A stretch of DNA of 64,000 bases from Ilex aquifolium. Its lineage: Eukaryota; Streptophyta; Magnoliopsida; Aquifoliales; Aquifoliaceae. The position numbers and the translations under genes are program-made. Positions 1-12,480 of this stretch are shown here, piece after piece (positions within the stretch are counted from its first letter, which is position 1; the number at the start of each line of letters is the position of its first letter). A model generated the notes under the pieces. The model did not search any database. It was not told the origin of the DNA and was given only the letters and a program-made list of their open reading frames with translations. The DNA lies in NCBI GenBank assembly GCA_951799425.1, contig OX637404.1, positions 19,740,545-19,804,544 on the forward strand, read 5' to 3'.

Positions 1-703
1 AGCATTTAAAAGAATTTAAAACTTCTGACTTCTCTACCAAGAAATGCACCCATGATTTTCTACTATAATCATCAATGAATAACAAAATGTACCTCTTGTT
101 GCTATTAGATGTAGGAGTGATCAGACCACAAATATCTGCATGAATAAGTGTCAACTTCTGAGTTGCTCTCCAAGTACTCTTCTTTGGAATAGGGTCATGG
201 TGTTGCTTCCCGTTGATGCAATCAGTGCATGTCACACTTGAGGCAGAGAGTTGAGGAAGTCCACGTACCATGTTATTGTACAACAAGGTTCTCAAACCCT
301 TGTAACTCAGATGCCCATACCTCCGATGCCAAAGATGAAACAAGTTTTCAGTTTTTGTGTGAAAGCACTGATCGGATTGCATTTGAGAGGGAGCTTGAGA
401 CTGAGGCAGCAAGATAAACATCCGATTGGCACTCATGTTGGTTTGAATTATCAAACCCTTCTCTGGATAAAATATCTTGCACATCCCTCTCTTGATCAAA
501 ATAGCCAAGCCTCTTTCTTGCAACTACTGCCCTATGCTTAAGAGATTATTTCTCAACTCTGGAATATAGTATACCTCAGTAACAACATGATTGACTCCAT
601 TCAGCAGCAGCTTCACACTTCCTTTTCCCATCACATCCATCTTAGTGTTGTTCCCCAATTTTACCGAATGTCGAAATTTTTCATCGAGTTAATTGAACAT
701 AGT

Positions 704-1628
704 TCAATCGCCGCACATGTGATTAGAACACCCTGAATCAAGGAACCATGCATCTTCTCTTCTAGCCTTATACAACTCCACATAAGACATCAAAAGCATT
801 TCTTCTTCCTCATCAAGCTCTGCATAATTTGCTTCTTTGTTCCCAGAAGGACATTCATACCGAAAATGTCCAAGTTGATGGCATCGGTAACACTCCACAG
901 TTGCCTTGTTGAAGTTTGCTCGACCTCTCCCTCTTCCTCTTCCTCTGTAGGTACCACGACCACGACCTCTTCCTCCTTCAGATGTCACTTTCAAAGCTTA
1001 TTCCTCACCATTACGTCTCTGAAACTTCTGTTCATGCACTATTAATGAGCTTTGTAACTTATCAATTGTAAAAGCATCAATGTCCTTTGACTCCTCAATA
1101 GAACATACAACATAGTTGAACTTCTCAGTTAAAGAGCATAGAATTTTCTCCACCACTTTAACATCCTGCATATCTTCTCCATAAATTCGCATCTTGTTGG
1201 CCATTGTCATGACCCTAGAGAAGTACTCTGTCACTCCTTCACCGGACCTCATCTCAAGAGTTTCAAATTCTTTGCGGAGAGCTTGAAGATGAGACCTCTT
1301 GACCCCCTGCATTTCCTTCGAATATTTTCTTCATGGCGTCCCATATATCTTTGGCAGTATCTTTCTTGAGAATGGTGTCAAGAACGGTCCGGTTGATCGC
1401 CTAGAAGAGATAGTTCTTCACTTTCAGGTCCTTCAGCTCCATCTCATCATTCTTCTTTCGTTGTGCATCTGTCTGCACCGATTCACTTGCTGGCTCAATA
1501 TAGCCAGGCTCCACTAGCCCCCAAAATTCCTTAGATCGTAGAAAATTTTCCATCAGCATGCTCCAATGGTCATAGTGACCATCAAAGCGAGGAATGGTTG
1601 GCTGTGTAAAACTCCCTTCTGTAGTCAT
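704..1628 (-). pseudogene. copia gag / zinc knuckle / protease remnants
   Basis: Three recognisable pieces lie in gag-to-pol order on the minus strand: a gag N-terminal part with the FDGHYDHWSMLMENFLRSKE signature (ending near 1628), a UBN2-type gag middle (998-1312), and a CYRCHQLGHFRYEC zinc knuckle followed by the WFLDSGCSNHMCGD protease start (704-994). These are hallmarks of plant copia polyproteins. The piece is a fossil and is not a working gene. Confidence 0.8.
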
Positions 1629-1703
1629 CTTCTGTGCTGCTGCAAGAACTTCAAAGACTGCTGCTTTGATTTGTCAGGCCCAGTCGGGGCTCTGATACTA
1701 GAT

Positions 1704-1951
1704 TGTTGGGAACTTTGATCTAAAATGAAACTAAGAACAAGAACGCAACAAGCTGGATTGAATGACTTAGTTTTATTAACAATAACTTTGGCTTCAATAG
1801 TCATTCAATACACAATCTTAACAGAAACAAGAAATCAGCCCACTTAGCGGAAATAAAGCCAAGTGGTAACAGAAACTTGGAACAATTCAAATACAAGTAG
1901 ATGTCCCTAAAGACTAGGAATTTCCCTGTAGACCAGGACATTATTCTAACA
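1704..1951 (-). repeat. 5' LTR of the copia element
   Basis: The 248-bp block begins TGTTGGGAAC and ends TTCTAACA on the plus strand, which on the element's own strand gives the usual TGTTAG...CCAACA ends. It directly abuts the primer-binding site. The partner LTR is not in the window. Confidence 0.75.
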
Positions 1952-3189
1952 AAAAAACTGCGGTAAACTCCTTCAATTTTGAGTCATTAGATTGAGTGAA
2001 TTTCAATCAATCTTGTGATAAGCTTAGTTAAGGGATTCAAAATGAGTCATTTTTTATTATATAGATATAGATTACTTTTCATACATAATTTATATTAAAA
2101 TTTCACTTTACACCATTTAGCCAGACCCAGTTGCAATTCATCTCTTATATTTAGTAACAAATAATCATCGATCCCTACCATGTAACCTTTAGACTTCTAA
2201 CTATATCACTTCACATGTAAATCAAACGAGTTGACAAAGCTTGAGTGTTTTGCGGATAAGTGTCTCATTCCCTTGTTAGACCACTAAACAAACCTATGTG
2301 GGTTCACTTTGACCTTTATTTTTAAAACTATCCCCATAATTTGCATTCAATTGGTGAATTAAAGTGTACTACTATATTTTCTGTCCATCTCCGGTACTGA
2401 ATAGGAATAAAACTTATTTGTCAAGAAAAAAACTATGTTGTCTATGTTTTATGTTATTTTCAAGTATAAATATTATGGGAGTGAGCTTACATACCTAGGC
2501 TTGGGCCATGAGATGCATCTGGTCCATCATAACATGTTGCAATTATCATCTAGAGGCCTAACCCAAATCTAACCCGGTCCAACCCATGGCTGCCCCTTGT
2601 TGTTCAAAGTGATTGATTCAAGTAAATGTATTATGTGATTCAATCCTTTACTCTTGCTTCTTCAATTATTTTAAATTGTAGATTTAATTTTATATCGCTC
2701 TTATATTGGTAGCTCTCATTTTTGTTATAATGTGATTGATTTTGTTTAGTGGACTATTCATCTCACTCCTGAATCTAAATTTTGTTTCTTTCGAAGAAAA
2801 ATTAGGGTTGGGATTTTAAAATTTGAAGAACTATGGATTTTAATTAGTTTTATTTTATAGCTCTAATTATCCATGCTTTAGTTTTACAAAAAAAAGTTTT
2901 CTCAATTTGGGATTGTACGGTAATCAAAGTAATTTCTTAATGTAAAAAGGCTTATAGTCAAGTACTTAAGACATTTTTGTTTTCGAAAAATTTCAAGCAT
3001 TCTCCAGAATTCTCATTTCTATTTTATTATGTACTATTTTATTATGTGTATGTGTATATGCTTGTTTGTTCTTTGTTTTATGATTCAACATATCAATACT
3101 CACCATTTGTTGGATTCTTTTGTATGTAAGGGTTGATCAGAATTACAAGTCTCATACCATTACAATATAATCGGAAACGAATTGCAAAC
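1952..3189. other. AT-rich spacer without recognisable gene
   Basis: I see no coding region, RNA gene or clear repeat terminus between the copia LTR and the gypsy LTR. The last five bases (3185-3189, CAAAC) are the left target duplication of the gypsy element. Confidence 0.6.
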
Positions 3190-3771
3190 TGATGGTGTTA
3201 TTTCACGTGAATGAGCAGTGAGTTTGGATTCAATTGTATGGGATGGGTCTGAGCTACAAGGCTCGTGACTTGGTGGATGAATGCTCTAGTTATCCGAGGT
3301 GTAGTATATGCAACACAGTGGAAATATAATGGTTCACCGGCTGATGAGCTCGGCTAGTCCACTCTATAATGGAGGCTCTTGCTCTTTTCTCTTTATTGAT
3401 GATCAAAGAAATTTACAGAGTCCTTTTTAGATTACTAGGGTTCTGCCCCCCTGGTTGGGGTAATGTACAGTACTTATAATGTTATTCCTAACCCTAAGAG
3501 ATCTCTACCGATATCTTTGTCCTTCGTTCATGGGATCCCCCTTAATTCTGGGAGGGGATCTTGGTCGATTAAGAGTTTTACGTCTGGGATGTTGCTTGAC
3601 TTCTGTTTTGGAAGTGCCAGCTGTTATCCAGTTGCTTTCTTATCATTTCGACTACTATTCCGCTTGGGTGGAGCTCGAGCTCTGGTCCTCTGAGCTCTGG
3701 AACTTCGAACCGACCTTTGGACCTGATCTCCTAGGCTGAGCTCCTTAGGATTAATTTTTTAAGTACCATCA
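3190..3771 (-). repeat. 3' LTR of the gypsy element (left)
   Basis: It is nearly identical to 13092-13674, with 7-bp inverted ends TGATGGT/ACCATCA. It abuts the polypurine-type tract on its inner side and CAAAC on its outer side. About two dozen differences from the partner LTR were counted by eye. Confidence 0.92.
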
Positions 3772-4411
3772 GTTGCCCCCCAGCCCTTAGCCCAAGTGAT
3801 CTTGGGTAGGGGCTGAGTTGAGGTCCGGTTATAACTAAGCTTCAGTTTCTGACCTTGGTTCTTGTGCGAACAAGTTCTTGACGGTTACGGGTAATCATTT
3901 TTTTTTCTCGTTTCTCGTGCACGTTCTCCACTCGGTGCAGTTGGCTTTAAATGCCTTTGAATTGACACTAACGGCCATTTTTCCCTCTTGAACCCTCAAG
4001 CCTTCCATCTTCCACCTCCCTCGCAGATTCAGACTCCTCTCCAATCATTCGGCGAATTTAGGGTTTTGCTGAAACTCTCTTTCCTTCGAATTGGTGTGTG
4101 TGGCTTGCTCCTTCCGAATTTTGGCTCTGCTGTTCGTTCTCGACTAGGTACGTTCTTGGCTCCCTATCTGTTATTTTCATTCTGGATCCCTCGAGTCTGA
4201 GGTGGTTTCTTCATTTTTGGACTTTTCGATTCTGTTATTTTAGGAACATAGGTTTTTCCCTGATTCATCTTCCCCACTTTTTGGACCCCTATTCCACCGC
4301 TAGAATCTTTATCCTCGCTCACAGTTGCGTCGACCCCAGAGTTCTTAAGGAGTGTTTTTCTGAAATTCCCCCTTTTACAGGTCTTTCAAGCTTCCCTTTT
4401 CCCGCCCAACT

Positions 4412-7201
4412 ATGTCTGCTTCTTCCGGAGCCACCCATTCCTCTGTTTCCCTCTTAGGAGACCGGTCAATCGAAGAGGATTCTGACTTAGGAGCCGTGGG
4501 TGAGGAGATCGACAATTTCCCTAGTGTTGACTCCGTCGATGCTCAGGCACCTACTGACAAGCCTCCCTCTACACTTTCCCCCGTGGTTAAAAATTTGAAC
4601 AAGGGGAAGGGCAAAGTGAGTGGCGTAGGCGTTTCGGTTCCAGGGGTGTCGTCTGCCTTTAGTCACGCAGAGAATGTAGGCCGCAATGAGCTCAGCCCTT
4701 CTCTCATGAAGGTTTTGAGTGCTCGTTATGGTTTTCCTCCGGGGGTTAAATACTGGTGTCTGGACGAGTATACCTCATATGTCTCTCAAGTCCATAAGAA
4801 GGTCTGCTTCTTTGTAGCCGCCTTTGAAAATGGTCTGCGCTTTCCTCTTCACCCTTTTATAAAGGGTGTTCTTCAACATTTCAACGTCTGTCCTGCTCAG
4901 CTTCCTCCTAATTTCTGGGGGATCCTGGTAGGTCTTCTTGTCTTCTTCAAAATCCACAAGCTTGGGGTTCCTACTATTCCCTTGCTTACGCACTTTTTCA
5001 ACGTCAAGTACAACTCTTCTGAGGGCTTTCTATATATCTCCAGACGAACAAAGACTAAAGTGATCATTTCTGATCCCCCGAGCTCCCACAAGCATTGGAA
5101 AAAATAGTTCTTTTTCGTGGAAGGCTCACAATGGGAATACAATTCTGCAGATAAGACAGACACTCTTCCAATCCCTAGGGCTTGGTCTGTCCCAGAAAAC
5201 CTGGATAAGTCTTTATTCAATCTCGACTGTGAACAGTCTTTGTGGCTTTATCTGATTTTACTTTGTTTATATTGGTTCCTAGGTGAAAGGCTTGAGCTCA
5301 GCTCAGAGGACGAAGAGGTGTTGCTGAGGTTAGAGAGGTGCTCTACAGCGAGATATTCTGAGCTCATCAGACCTTGGCTCCTTGTAGAGCACGGGTTTAG
5401 TCCTCCTGGGATAATTATAGAATCCCCTACTCCCCTTTCTGTCGAAGCACCTATTCCCCTTCCAGTAGCTACAACTGAGGTGGCAGGTAGAAGTTTTCTC
5501 CTTGTTCATTTCAGATTTTCCTTTTTCCCCTGTTCCTTCTTACCTGGCTCATTTCGACTGATGATGATATTTTTTTTTTTTTATGTCTTTTAGGTTCTTC
5601 CTCGATGGAGCCATCCCAAGAAGAACTTAAGGCCAAGATAGCTCTGCTGAAGGGTAAAGCAAGCGTAAGGCAGAGGTCGGTTCTGGTAACCATCTTGTTA
5701 CCCGAGCTAAGATGCAGAGATTGGGATTGCCACCCAGCATCCCTGTCTCAACTACAGGAACCCCTTCCAAACCATCGAGTTCTCTTGCTTCGACTCCTGG
5801 AATTGCTGCCTCTTCATCGAGTTCTCCTCAAGCCCCAGAAATCCTTCCTGCACCAGGGGATCAGCAGGCTTTTGATAGAGCTCATGCCTAAGACCAGACC
5901 TTTCCCTCATCATCTGAGGTTGAGGGGGCCCTGGGGTTAATCCCTCAGCTTCCGCTGGCCTCTCCTCCTCTTGGATCATCTGAGCACACCTCCCAGCCAT
6001 CTCAACCGAGCTCCAAGCAGGAGAAAAGGGAGTTCCCTAAAGCAGAAGGTAGTGAAGACTCTTTTTTTGACAACGTTGATCCTGCCGCAGGTGCCATTAC
6101 TTCCATCATTCCTGATTCTGATGTTCTGAGGGCTGCTACTATGCCCCTTGAGAGCTCCATTAACTCAGCTCTTTACGGGACTATAGTTGTAAGTACCTGT
6201 CATTTTTCTATAAGCTTCCGCCTTATACTTGTCTTTTCTCTTTACTCCCTGTTTCTGATCGTGTTTCTTCTCAGCTGGCTATACATGTGAGGGGTTTGCT
6301 GAGTCGAATCCGTTCTATGGAGAGCTCTGTTAAGGCGTCCAAGGCATGGGAATTCAAAATCGCAGAGCTGACCTTTGCTAATGATGACCTTCAAGCCCAA
6401 CTTCAGAGTCTTCGAGAGCATGCAGAGAAACAAGCTTCTACCATCAAGAGCTTGGAGGCGCAGAAGAAGAAAGCCATAGAGGATGAGAAGAAGAGTAAAG
6501 ATGACCTCAAAAAGGTCTCGGAGGAGCTCAAACTCAAGACCGAAGCTTAGGTCAAGGTAAACCAGGAGAAGTTTGAGGCCTTGAGTTCTTATAACGAGAT
6601 GAAAAATGAATATAGTGTGTTGGGAGAGGCGCACGACGTCTTGCTTGCTGAGCTTGAAATCCAGAGAGCAGCTGTTAGGGAGAGGGATGATCTAGTCGCC
6701 AAGTTGAAGGATGATGTTGTTACTAAATGGGCTAAGGGGTGGATTGATTTTCAGGAGATAGCCGAGGAAGCCTACCCCGAACTGGACTTCAACTTTGACG
6801 TTCCTGTTGAGGAAGATGTGGGAGCTTCAGTCGGAAAGGAGGCAAAGGTGCCTAGCTCAACCCTTGCCTCCGAAGGTGTTCCTGCGGGTTCTGAGTTGCC
6901 TACCTCATCGGCTGGGGTTCAAGCTCAAAGCATTCCCATCACTGTATTTGCTGCTACCTCGGGTACCTCTGAAGTTTCCCTGGCTCCTGCTCCTACTCCT
7001 GCTCTTGCTGACCTTGCTGCTGCAGCCCCTTTCTCTGCTGACCTGGTGACGAGGGTTTTAACTGAAGTTGAGGTTTCTGCTCTATCGACTATTCCAGAGA
7101 CTTCAACTGCTATTATGCCGGAAGTTTTATCTGCTGATCCAACAAGCACTTCTTCTGCTAACCTGTCGGGCTCTTCCCCTCCTGCCCTTTCAGAACCTTA
7201 G
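4412..7201 (+). pseudogene. gypsy antisense ORF block A (putative gypsy-type transposon protein)
   Basis: Several open stretches read on the plus strand, opposite to pol: 4412-5107, 5117-5593, 6287-6550 and 6581-7201. The first holds a domain with FVAAFENGLRFPLHPFIKGV and GILVGLLVFFKIHKLGVPT, resembling the 'putative gypsy type transposon' family (Transposase_28) found in plant Tat elements. The later stretches are a Lys/Glu/Ala-rich coiled coil (about 6287-6750) and a Ser/Thr/Ala/Pro-rich tail (about 6830-7190). Tat elements are known to carry such antisense ORFs, some of them spliced. Function is unknown. The block is treated as part of a fossil. Confidence 0.65.
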
Positions 7202-8101
7202 GAATTCACACTTTCGAATTATTGATGTAAATGCTGGATATACTTTTAAATTGTTGGTGTAAATGCTGAAGCTGAATACACTTTGCTTTTGTTTTTGTTT
7301 TTGGAGCTCGGCACAGTTTATTCCATCATTGCTTATTCTTTTAAGGTTAACTGTTTTGCATTCCTTGTCTGTACTCCTTTTATTTTGCATCCCTTTTTCT
7401 CTGGTTGTATTCCCCCTGCCCCCCCTTGCTTGGAGGAGTTCTTTAGTTCTCATTCCCAAGCAAGATTATCAAAATTGGATGTTCAGAAAAGATGCTGACA
7501 TACCAAGTTAATGGCTGCAGAGCTAATTGGATGCTAAGGACTGTTTAGATCATGAGGCCTTGCTTTTTGAGTCTTTTGAAAGTAAGAGGTCTTCTTAGAG
7601 CTTTTCGGGATATGAAACTTGGCCTCCCCCATGGTGGCAAGAGGTTTGCTGGACTTGGAAAAGATGGCAAATAACTTAATGCTTGACCTCTTTCAGCGGT
7701 TGACCTGCTGGGGACATATTGCTACATATATGAAGACTTTGAAGACCGATGAGCCTGAGAAGTATTAGCCCGTTTTATCCATGATATGAGCATGGTTCTT
7801 GGAACTTGAGGTCTAAAAAATTTGTTATGGAGATGTTAGGCTGCCAACCGAGCTGACCTCAACTCAAAGAAGTATGAAGAATATTCTATTTAGGCGGGGT
7901 CAGACTTATTTCCAATCGTATTGAACACGTTGGGAGGGGTTATCTTGTTCTGATTCACCTTCCCGCATTTACCCAACTGTTTTTCAAAACCGTAACTACC
8001 TTTATTAATTAGAAAACCAAAAGGACCGCCGACTCTGCTTTCCGTGTGGTTCTTGGTTTCATAAAAACCCACGATTTTCCCCAAGGCTTCTAATATTTCC
8101 T

Positions 8102-9258
8102 ATGTTTCTTTCTCTTTTGCCAAAAAAAAATTTTCCAGAGTCTCTTCTTGAATTTTCGTGGTTACCTTCTATTTTCATTGCAAACCTGATGGCTGCCCCC
8201 GTTTCTCCTTTGTTCAAAGAACGTACTAATTTCGAAATTGACTGGAAGTGGCATTGTCGCTACTTGTCTCCTTCAACAATAGAGCCTTCTGATTTGGCAG
8301 TCATCAAAAAGCGATTATTACCTGAGCTCGACTTGCCTCTGCGAGTTCCCACCCCTGATGAGCCTTGTAATTACCTTCCCCAAGGGGAAGTTTGTTTTTT
8401 TGAGGGTGCCATGGACATGGGGCTTCGCCTTCCTATTCATCCTTCCATTGGGCGAATTCTAGCCTACTATGGCTTGTGCCCCTCTCGCCTTTCACCTCGA
8501 GGATAGGCTGCTATGATCAGTTTTTTCCTTTTCTGGCGCCTGTATGGCAATGGTAGGTTCCCTTCTGTTGCCGAGTTCCTTTACTTTTTCGAGATCGAAG
8601 AGGATGATCTCCCCTGCTTCAGTTTCTTTCGTGGGAGGCATTTCAATTTACCCCAATTGGTTCTAGATCTCCCTGCCTCCCCTGAAGGGTGGTCTCAACG
8701 CTTCTTTTTTGCCTATGGGAAGTCCTGGCGTTCTCCCGAGCTATGCTGCCTTCGTACTAGGATTCCACGGTCCTGGAAGAGCTTCTCCCGAATAGGTATG
8801 CTTAAGCAGAGCCCTCTCGACCATCTTTGTGAGGATTTATTCTTATTATGTTCTTGTTGCGCAGGTCCTCCTGATCTGGATTTGCCAGAGATGATGAACA
8901 TTGATGAGTTGTTGCTCGTAGAGCCCAAGCCTTTTCAGATCTGATGACTCGGGAAAATCTTTATTTGTTTGGCGCTGAGGCAACCTCTTGGGAGTTTTCT
9001 TCTTTCCCAGACTCTCCTTGGACTTCTCCTTCTGAATCTGACGAGGAGGAGGATGTTGGTGGGTCCTCGAAGAGGCGCAAGATAGATGGTTCCTCCTCGC
9101 CAGATTCCTCTCTTGCTACTATCTTGTTTACTTCAGCAGGCGAGAAGCTTCTCAAAGCGCTCACTGAGGCAGAGAAGGAAAGAGACGAGCTGAAAGAGGA
9201 GAATGCCCACCTGAGAGGAGAGGTAGCCGAGTTGAAGCAGCAACTTAGAAAAAACTAG
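8102..9258 (+). pseudogene. gypsy antisense ORF block B (second, diverged copy of the same protein type)
   Basis: Plus-strand stretches 8102-8506, 8513-8944 and 8944-9258 again show the pattern FFEGAMDMGLRLPIHPSIGR ... YGLCPSRLSP, followed by an acidic Ser-rich segment and a short coiled coil (KALTEAEKERDELKEENAHL). The order of domains matches block A, but the sequences are strongly diverged. It lies between block A and the pol region of the same element and is a fossil like the rest. Confidence 0.6.
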
Positions 9259-9454
9259 GAGCTTTACCTTCTTGTACTTCCTTTTGATTAATTCAATGTC
9301 AGACTTTTGTTTAACTTTTGCTTCTTCCTGAATGCTTGTGACCATGAATCTGGAATGTCGGGCCCCCTTCTCTCTCTCTCTCTTTTTTTTTTTGAACACA
9401 TACACATACAGATGAGCTAAGGAATCCATCCCTTCCTTTTTAGGAGCTGAAGAG

Positions 9455-9750
9455 CTCCTCTCTTATAATATGAGCTAAGGAGCCCATCCTGAAGTTAATA
9501 GGCTGAGGAGCCTATCTTGAGCTGTAGAGCTCATTTCTTATCAAATGAGCTTAGGAGCTCATCTTGACTTTTATAAGTTTAGAAGCTTATCGTTTATTCA
9601 TGAGCCGAAGAGCTCATCTTGAGTTTTATAAGTTTAGGAGCTTATCGTTCAGTCATGAGCTGAAGAGCTCATCTTGAGTTTTATAAGCTTAGAAGCTTAT
9701 CGTTCATTCATGAGCTGAAGAGCTCATCTTGAGTTGTAGAGCTCGTTTCA
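9455..9750. repeat. 55-bp tandem repeat of short palindromes inside the gypsy element
   Basis: Copies starting at 9555, 9610, 9665 and 9720 are exactly 55 bp apart. Each contains GAGCTCATCTTGAGTTTTAT and GCTTATCGTTCATTCATGAG-type segments. Related shorter, less regular units (GAGCTAAGGAGCCCATCC) lie to the left. Every unit holds self-complementary words (GAGCTC, AAGCTT, TGAGCTGAAGAGCTCA), so the array can fold into a row of hairpins. It separates antisense block B from the integrase end of pol. Confidence 0.85.
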
Positions 9751-9949
9751 TTTTTTTTTTTTTTGAAAGCCATATGAGGATGAGTCAAGAACTTGCTATT
9801 TTTATTGAAAACAACTTTATTACAAGAAAAACTTACTGAAAGAACTTCTTAAGATGCTCGGCATTCCAAGAGTGAGGTAGGATCTTTCCTTCTTCTGTTT
9901 GTAACTCATAGTTCTCCGGCCTAATCACTCTTGGAAAGACGTAGGAACC

Positions 9950-10672
9950 TTACCAGTTTGGCCCCAACTTCTCGTGCGTGGGGTCTTTTCTCGCAAGCAA
10001 AAGCCTCCTAAGCACCAAATCTCTAACCTTGAAGCTTCTGTGTCTTACCTTCCTGTCATAGTACCTTGCGGTTTTTCTCTGATAACTCTGAATGTGCTGT
10101 AGAGCTCTCTCTCTCCTTTCATCTAAGAGGTCGAGGTTCAGCAGGAAGGGTTCATTGTTATGTTCTGGTTCCGCGAGCTTGGTTCTAGGGGATGGTAACC
10201 CTATTTCTACGGGCGATACTGATTCGGTTCCGAAAGCCAAAGCAAACGGTGTCTCCTGAGTTGCTGCCCTAGGGGTTGTTTTGTATGCCCACAACACTTC
10301 TAGGATATACTCGACCCATTTTCACTTCAAAGACTCGAGCTTGGTCTTCAAAGCTGCTTTGATCGTCCTGATCGTCACCTCTGCTTGTCCATTTGACTGT
10401 GGATGGGCTGGGGCTGAGAAATAATTTTTTATCCCCAGCTCTGCACAAAACTTCTTGAATTTCGGGTTATTAAACTGTTTCCCATTATCAGAGACAATTG
10501 CTCTAGGTACCCCAAACCTACAGACTATAGACTTCCATGTGAAATTCTGAACTTTTTGCTCTGTGATTGTTGCCAGAGGCTCCACCTCTGCCCATTTAGT
10601 GAAATAGTGCACTCCAATTATGGCAAATTTACATTGTCCTGCACTGGTGGGAAGAGGGCCAAGGATGTCCAA
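9950..10672 (-). pseudogene. gypsy integrase core and C-terminal remnants
   Basis: Minus-strand stretches carry the retroviral-type integrase core (MDILGPLPTSAGQ, HYFTKWAEVEPLA, FGVPRAIVSDNGKQF, SAPAHPQSNGQAEV, with visible D...D...E-type positions) and the following C-terminal part (MLWAYKTTPRAATQETPFAL, RYYDRKVRHRSFKVRDLVLR). They are ordered as in plant Ty3/gypsy pol and belong to the fossil element 3190-13674. Confidence 0.88.
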
Positions 10673-10945
10673 TCCCCATTGCTGAAAATGTCAAGGGCTT
10701 ACCATCAACGTTAAGAACTCTGGTGGGTAATGAGAGATATTGGCGTGTATCTGACACGCCTTACATTTTTTAACCAGGTCGGTGGCATCCCTTAACATAG
10801 TGGGTCAGTAATATCCCTGCCTCAAGGCTTTTCCTGCCAAGGTTCGAGCTCCAATGTGATTGCCACAAATCCCGTCATGAATCTCCCTAAGTATGTAATC
10901 GGCATCCTCATTCCCTACACATTTGAGGAGAGGCATCGAGAATCC

Positions 10946-12295
10946 TCACTTATATAAGTTTCCCTGTAAAATAGAAAATCTGGCTGACCTTACCCTTATC
11001 TTTGCAGCCTCCTTGGGGTCTGCTGGCAAAGTTTCGTTCTGAAGATATTCCCTAATTGAGTCCATCCAGACAGGTGGGGAAAGGACTGGGAAAACTTCCT
11101 CCTTCTCCATTCCTACTGATGGCTCTGCCAACTGCTCTACTGGTATCAACCTATCTAAATTCTCCTGTGAAGCAGTTGCTAACCTTACCAGCGCATCTGC
11201 TCGAGAGTTCTCTGATCTGGGGACATGTATAATCTTGACTTGCACAAATTGCCTGATTAACTCCTGCACCTTTCTGAGGTAAATGATCATTTTCTCGCCA
11301 TTGGCGTCGTAGGACCCCTCTATCTGCTTCACCACGAGCAGAGAGTCACTGAAGATCTCCAGTTGTTCTGCCTCCATCGAATGGGCAAGATTTAACCCTG
11401 CTATGACAGCCTCATATTCTGCCTCGTTGTTCGAGGCCTTAAACTCAAACCTTAATGCATACTCAACATCTATTTCATCAGGGGAGGTCAAAATTAAGCC
11501 AGCACCGCTACCCTGGGCGTTGGCAGCTCCATCTATAGAAAGTTTCCACGTGGGGAGATCAGGTACCAGCTGCGTGGCCCCCGTGGGTGTTCCTATTGTG
11601 AATTCTGCAATGAAGTCAGTCAGTACTTGCCCTTTGATGGCTGTCCTTGGTTTATACCTGATATCAAACTCACTGAGCTTGATGGCCCATTTAACCAGCC
11701 TACCCGAAGTCTCCGGTTTACTTAACACTTGTTTCATTGGCTGATCTGTTGGAATCTCGATAGTGTGAGCTTGGAAATATGGCTTGAGCCTCCTGGCAGT
11801 CGTAACTAAGGCTAAAACAAGTTTATCCATCTTAGGATATCTCTCATCTGCCCCCCTCATAGCTCTGCTACAGTAATAGACCGGTTGCTGAGCTCTGTCA
11901 TGCTCCCTTACTAGCGCTGCGCTTGTTGAGAAATCTGAGACAGCTAAATAGAGAGTAAGGACCTCACTTTCCACCGGGCTCACTAGAGTAGGTGGGGAGC
12001 TCAGATAATTTTTCAGTGCTCTGAACGCTTCCTCACACTGGGCATCCCACTGGAAGGTCTTCTTTAATACTTGAAAGAAAGGTTGACACTTGTCACTCGA
12101 TCTGGACACAAAGCGGCTTAAGGCAGCTATTCTTCCTATTAGACGTTGTACCTCCCTTGTATTGGACGGAGGTTGCATATCCAGTACTGCCTTCACTTTC
12201 TCTGGGTTCGCCTCTATCCCTCTGCTATTGACTATGAAGCCCAGAAACTTTCCAGCAGAGACTCCAAAGGCACACTTGGCGGGATTGAGCTTCAT
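10946..12295 (-). pseudogene. gypsy reverse-transcriptase C-terminal part with two RNase H domains
   Basis: A 449-codon open stretch begins with the end of the RT domain (MKLNPAKCAFGVSAGKFLGF). It continues with the ordinary gypsy RNase H region (FQWDAQCEEAFRALKNYLSS, YYCSRAMRGAD, YKPRTAIKGQ), and then holds a second archaeal-type RNase H (LSIDGAANAQGSGAGLILTS, NNEAEYEAVIAGL, DSLLVVKQIEG, HVPRSENSRADAL). The double RNase H is diagnostic for the Tat lineage. This is part of a fossil element. Confidence 0.9.
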
Positions 12296-12480
12296 TTTGT
12301 ATTCTTTTAAGACTTGGAACAGCGCACAGGATCCTGGTACCCATGCAGCTTCATCTGGTTTTTGTAGGTGTTGAGGTGATCTACGAGATCTTTTGTCCCA
12401 TCGAAAACCTCTATCTGAGGCATTCTGAATTTCGGAGGAAGAGGGAAATGCAGTACCCTGGGAGTGAATGGGGATTCAGT

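Larger units (their letters stand above)
1..1951 (-). mobile_element. Ty1/copia LTR retrotransposon, 5' portion, cut by window edge
   Basis: A minus-strand Ty1/copia element occupies the left edge. Reading leftward from 1951 there are a 5' LTR (1704-1951), a primer-binding site of the TATCAGAGC type used by many plant copia elements (about 1690-1701), a gag region, a CCHC zinc knuckle, a protease-like DSGCSNHM motif, and pol-derived sequence to base 1. The 3' LTR lies outside the window, so age cannot be estimated from LTR divergence. The copy is broken, with several interruptions, and I treat it as a fossil. Family assignment rests on the order of parts and the primer-binding site and is fairly secure. 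Confidence 0.85.

Noticed and set aside
9455-9750. The 55-bp repeats as a CRISPR-like array
   Set aside because: Units are contiguous with no unique spacers, lie inside a plant retrotransposon, and are made of simple palindromes.
11403-11744. Plus-strand ORFs across the gypsy pol region
   Set aside because: They are shadows of the pol coding strand, with no domain of their own.
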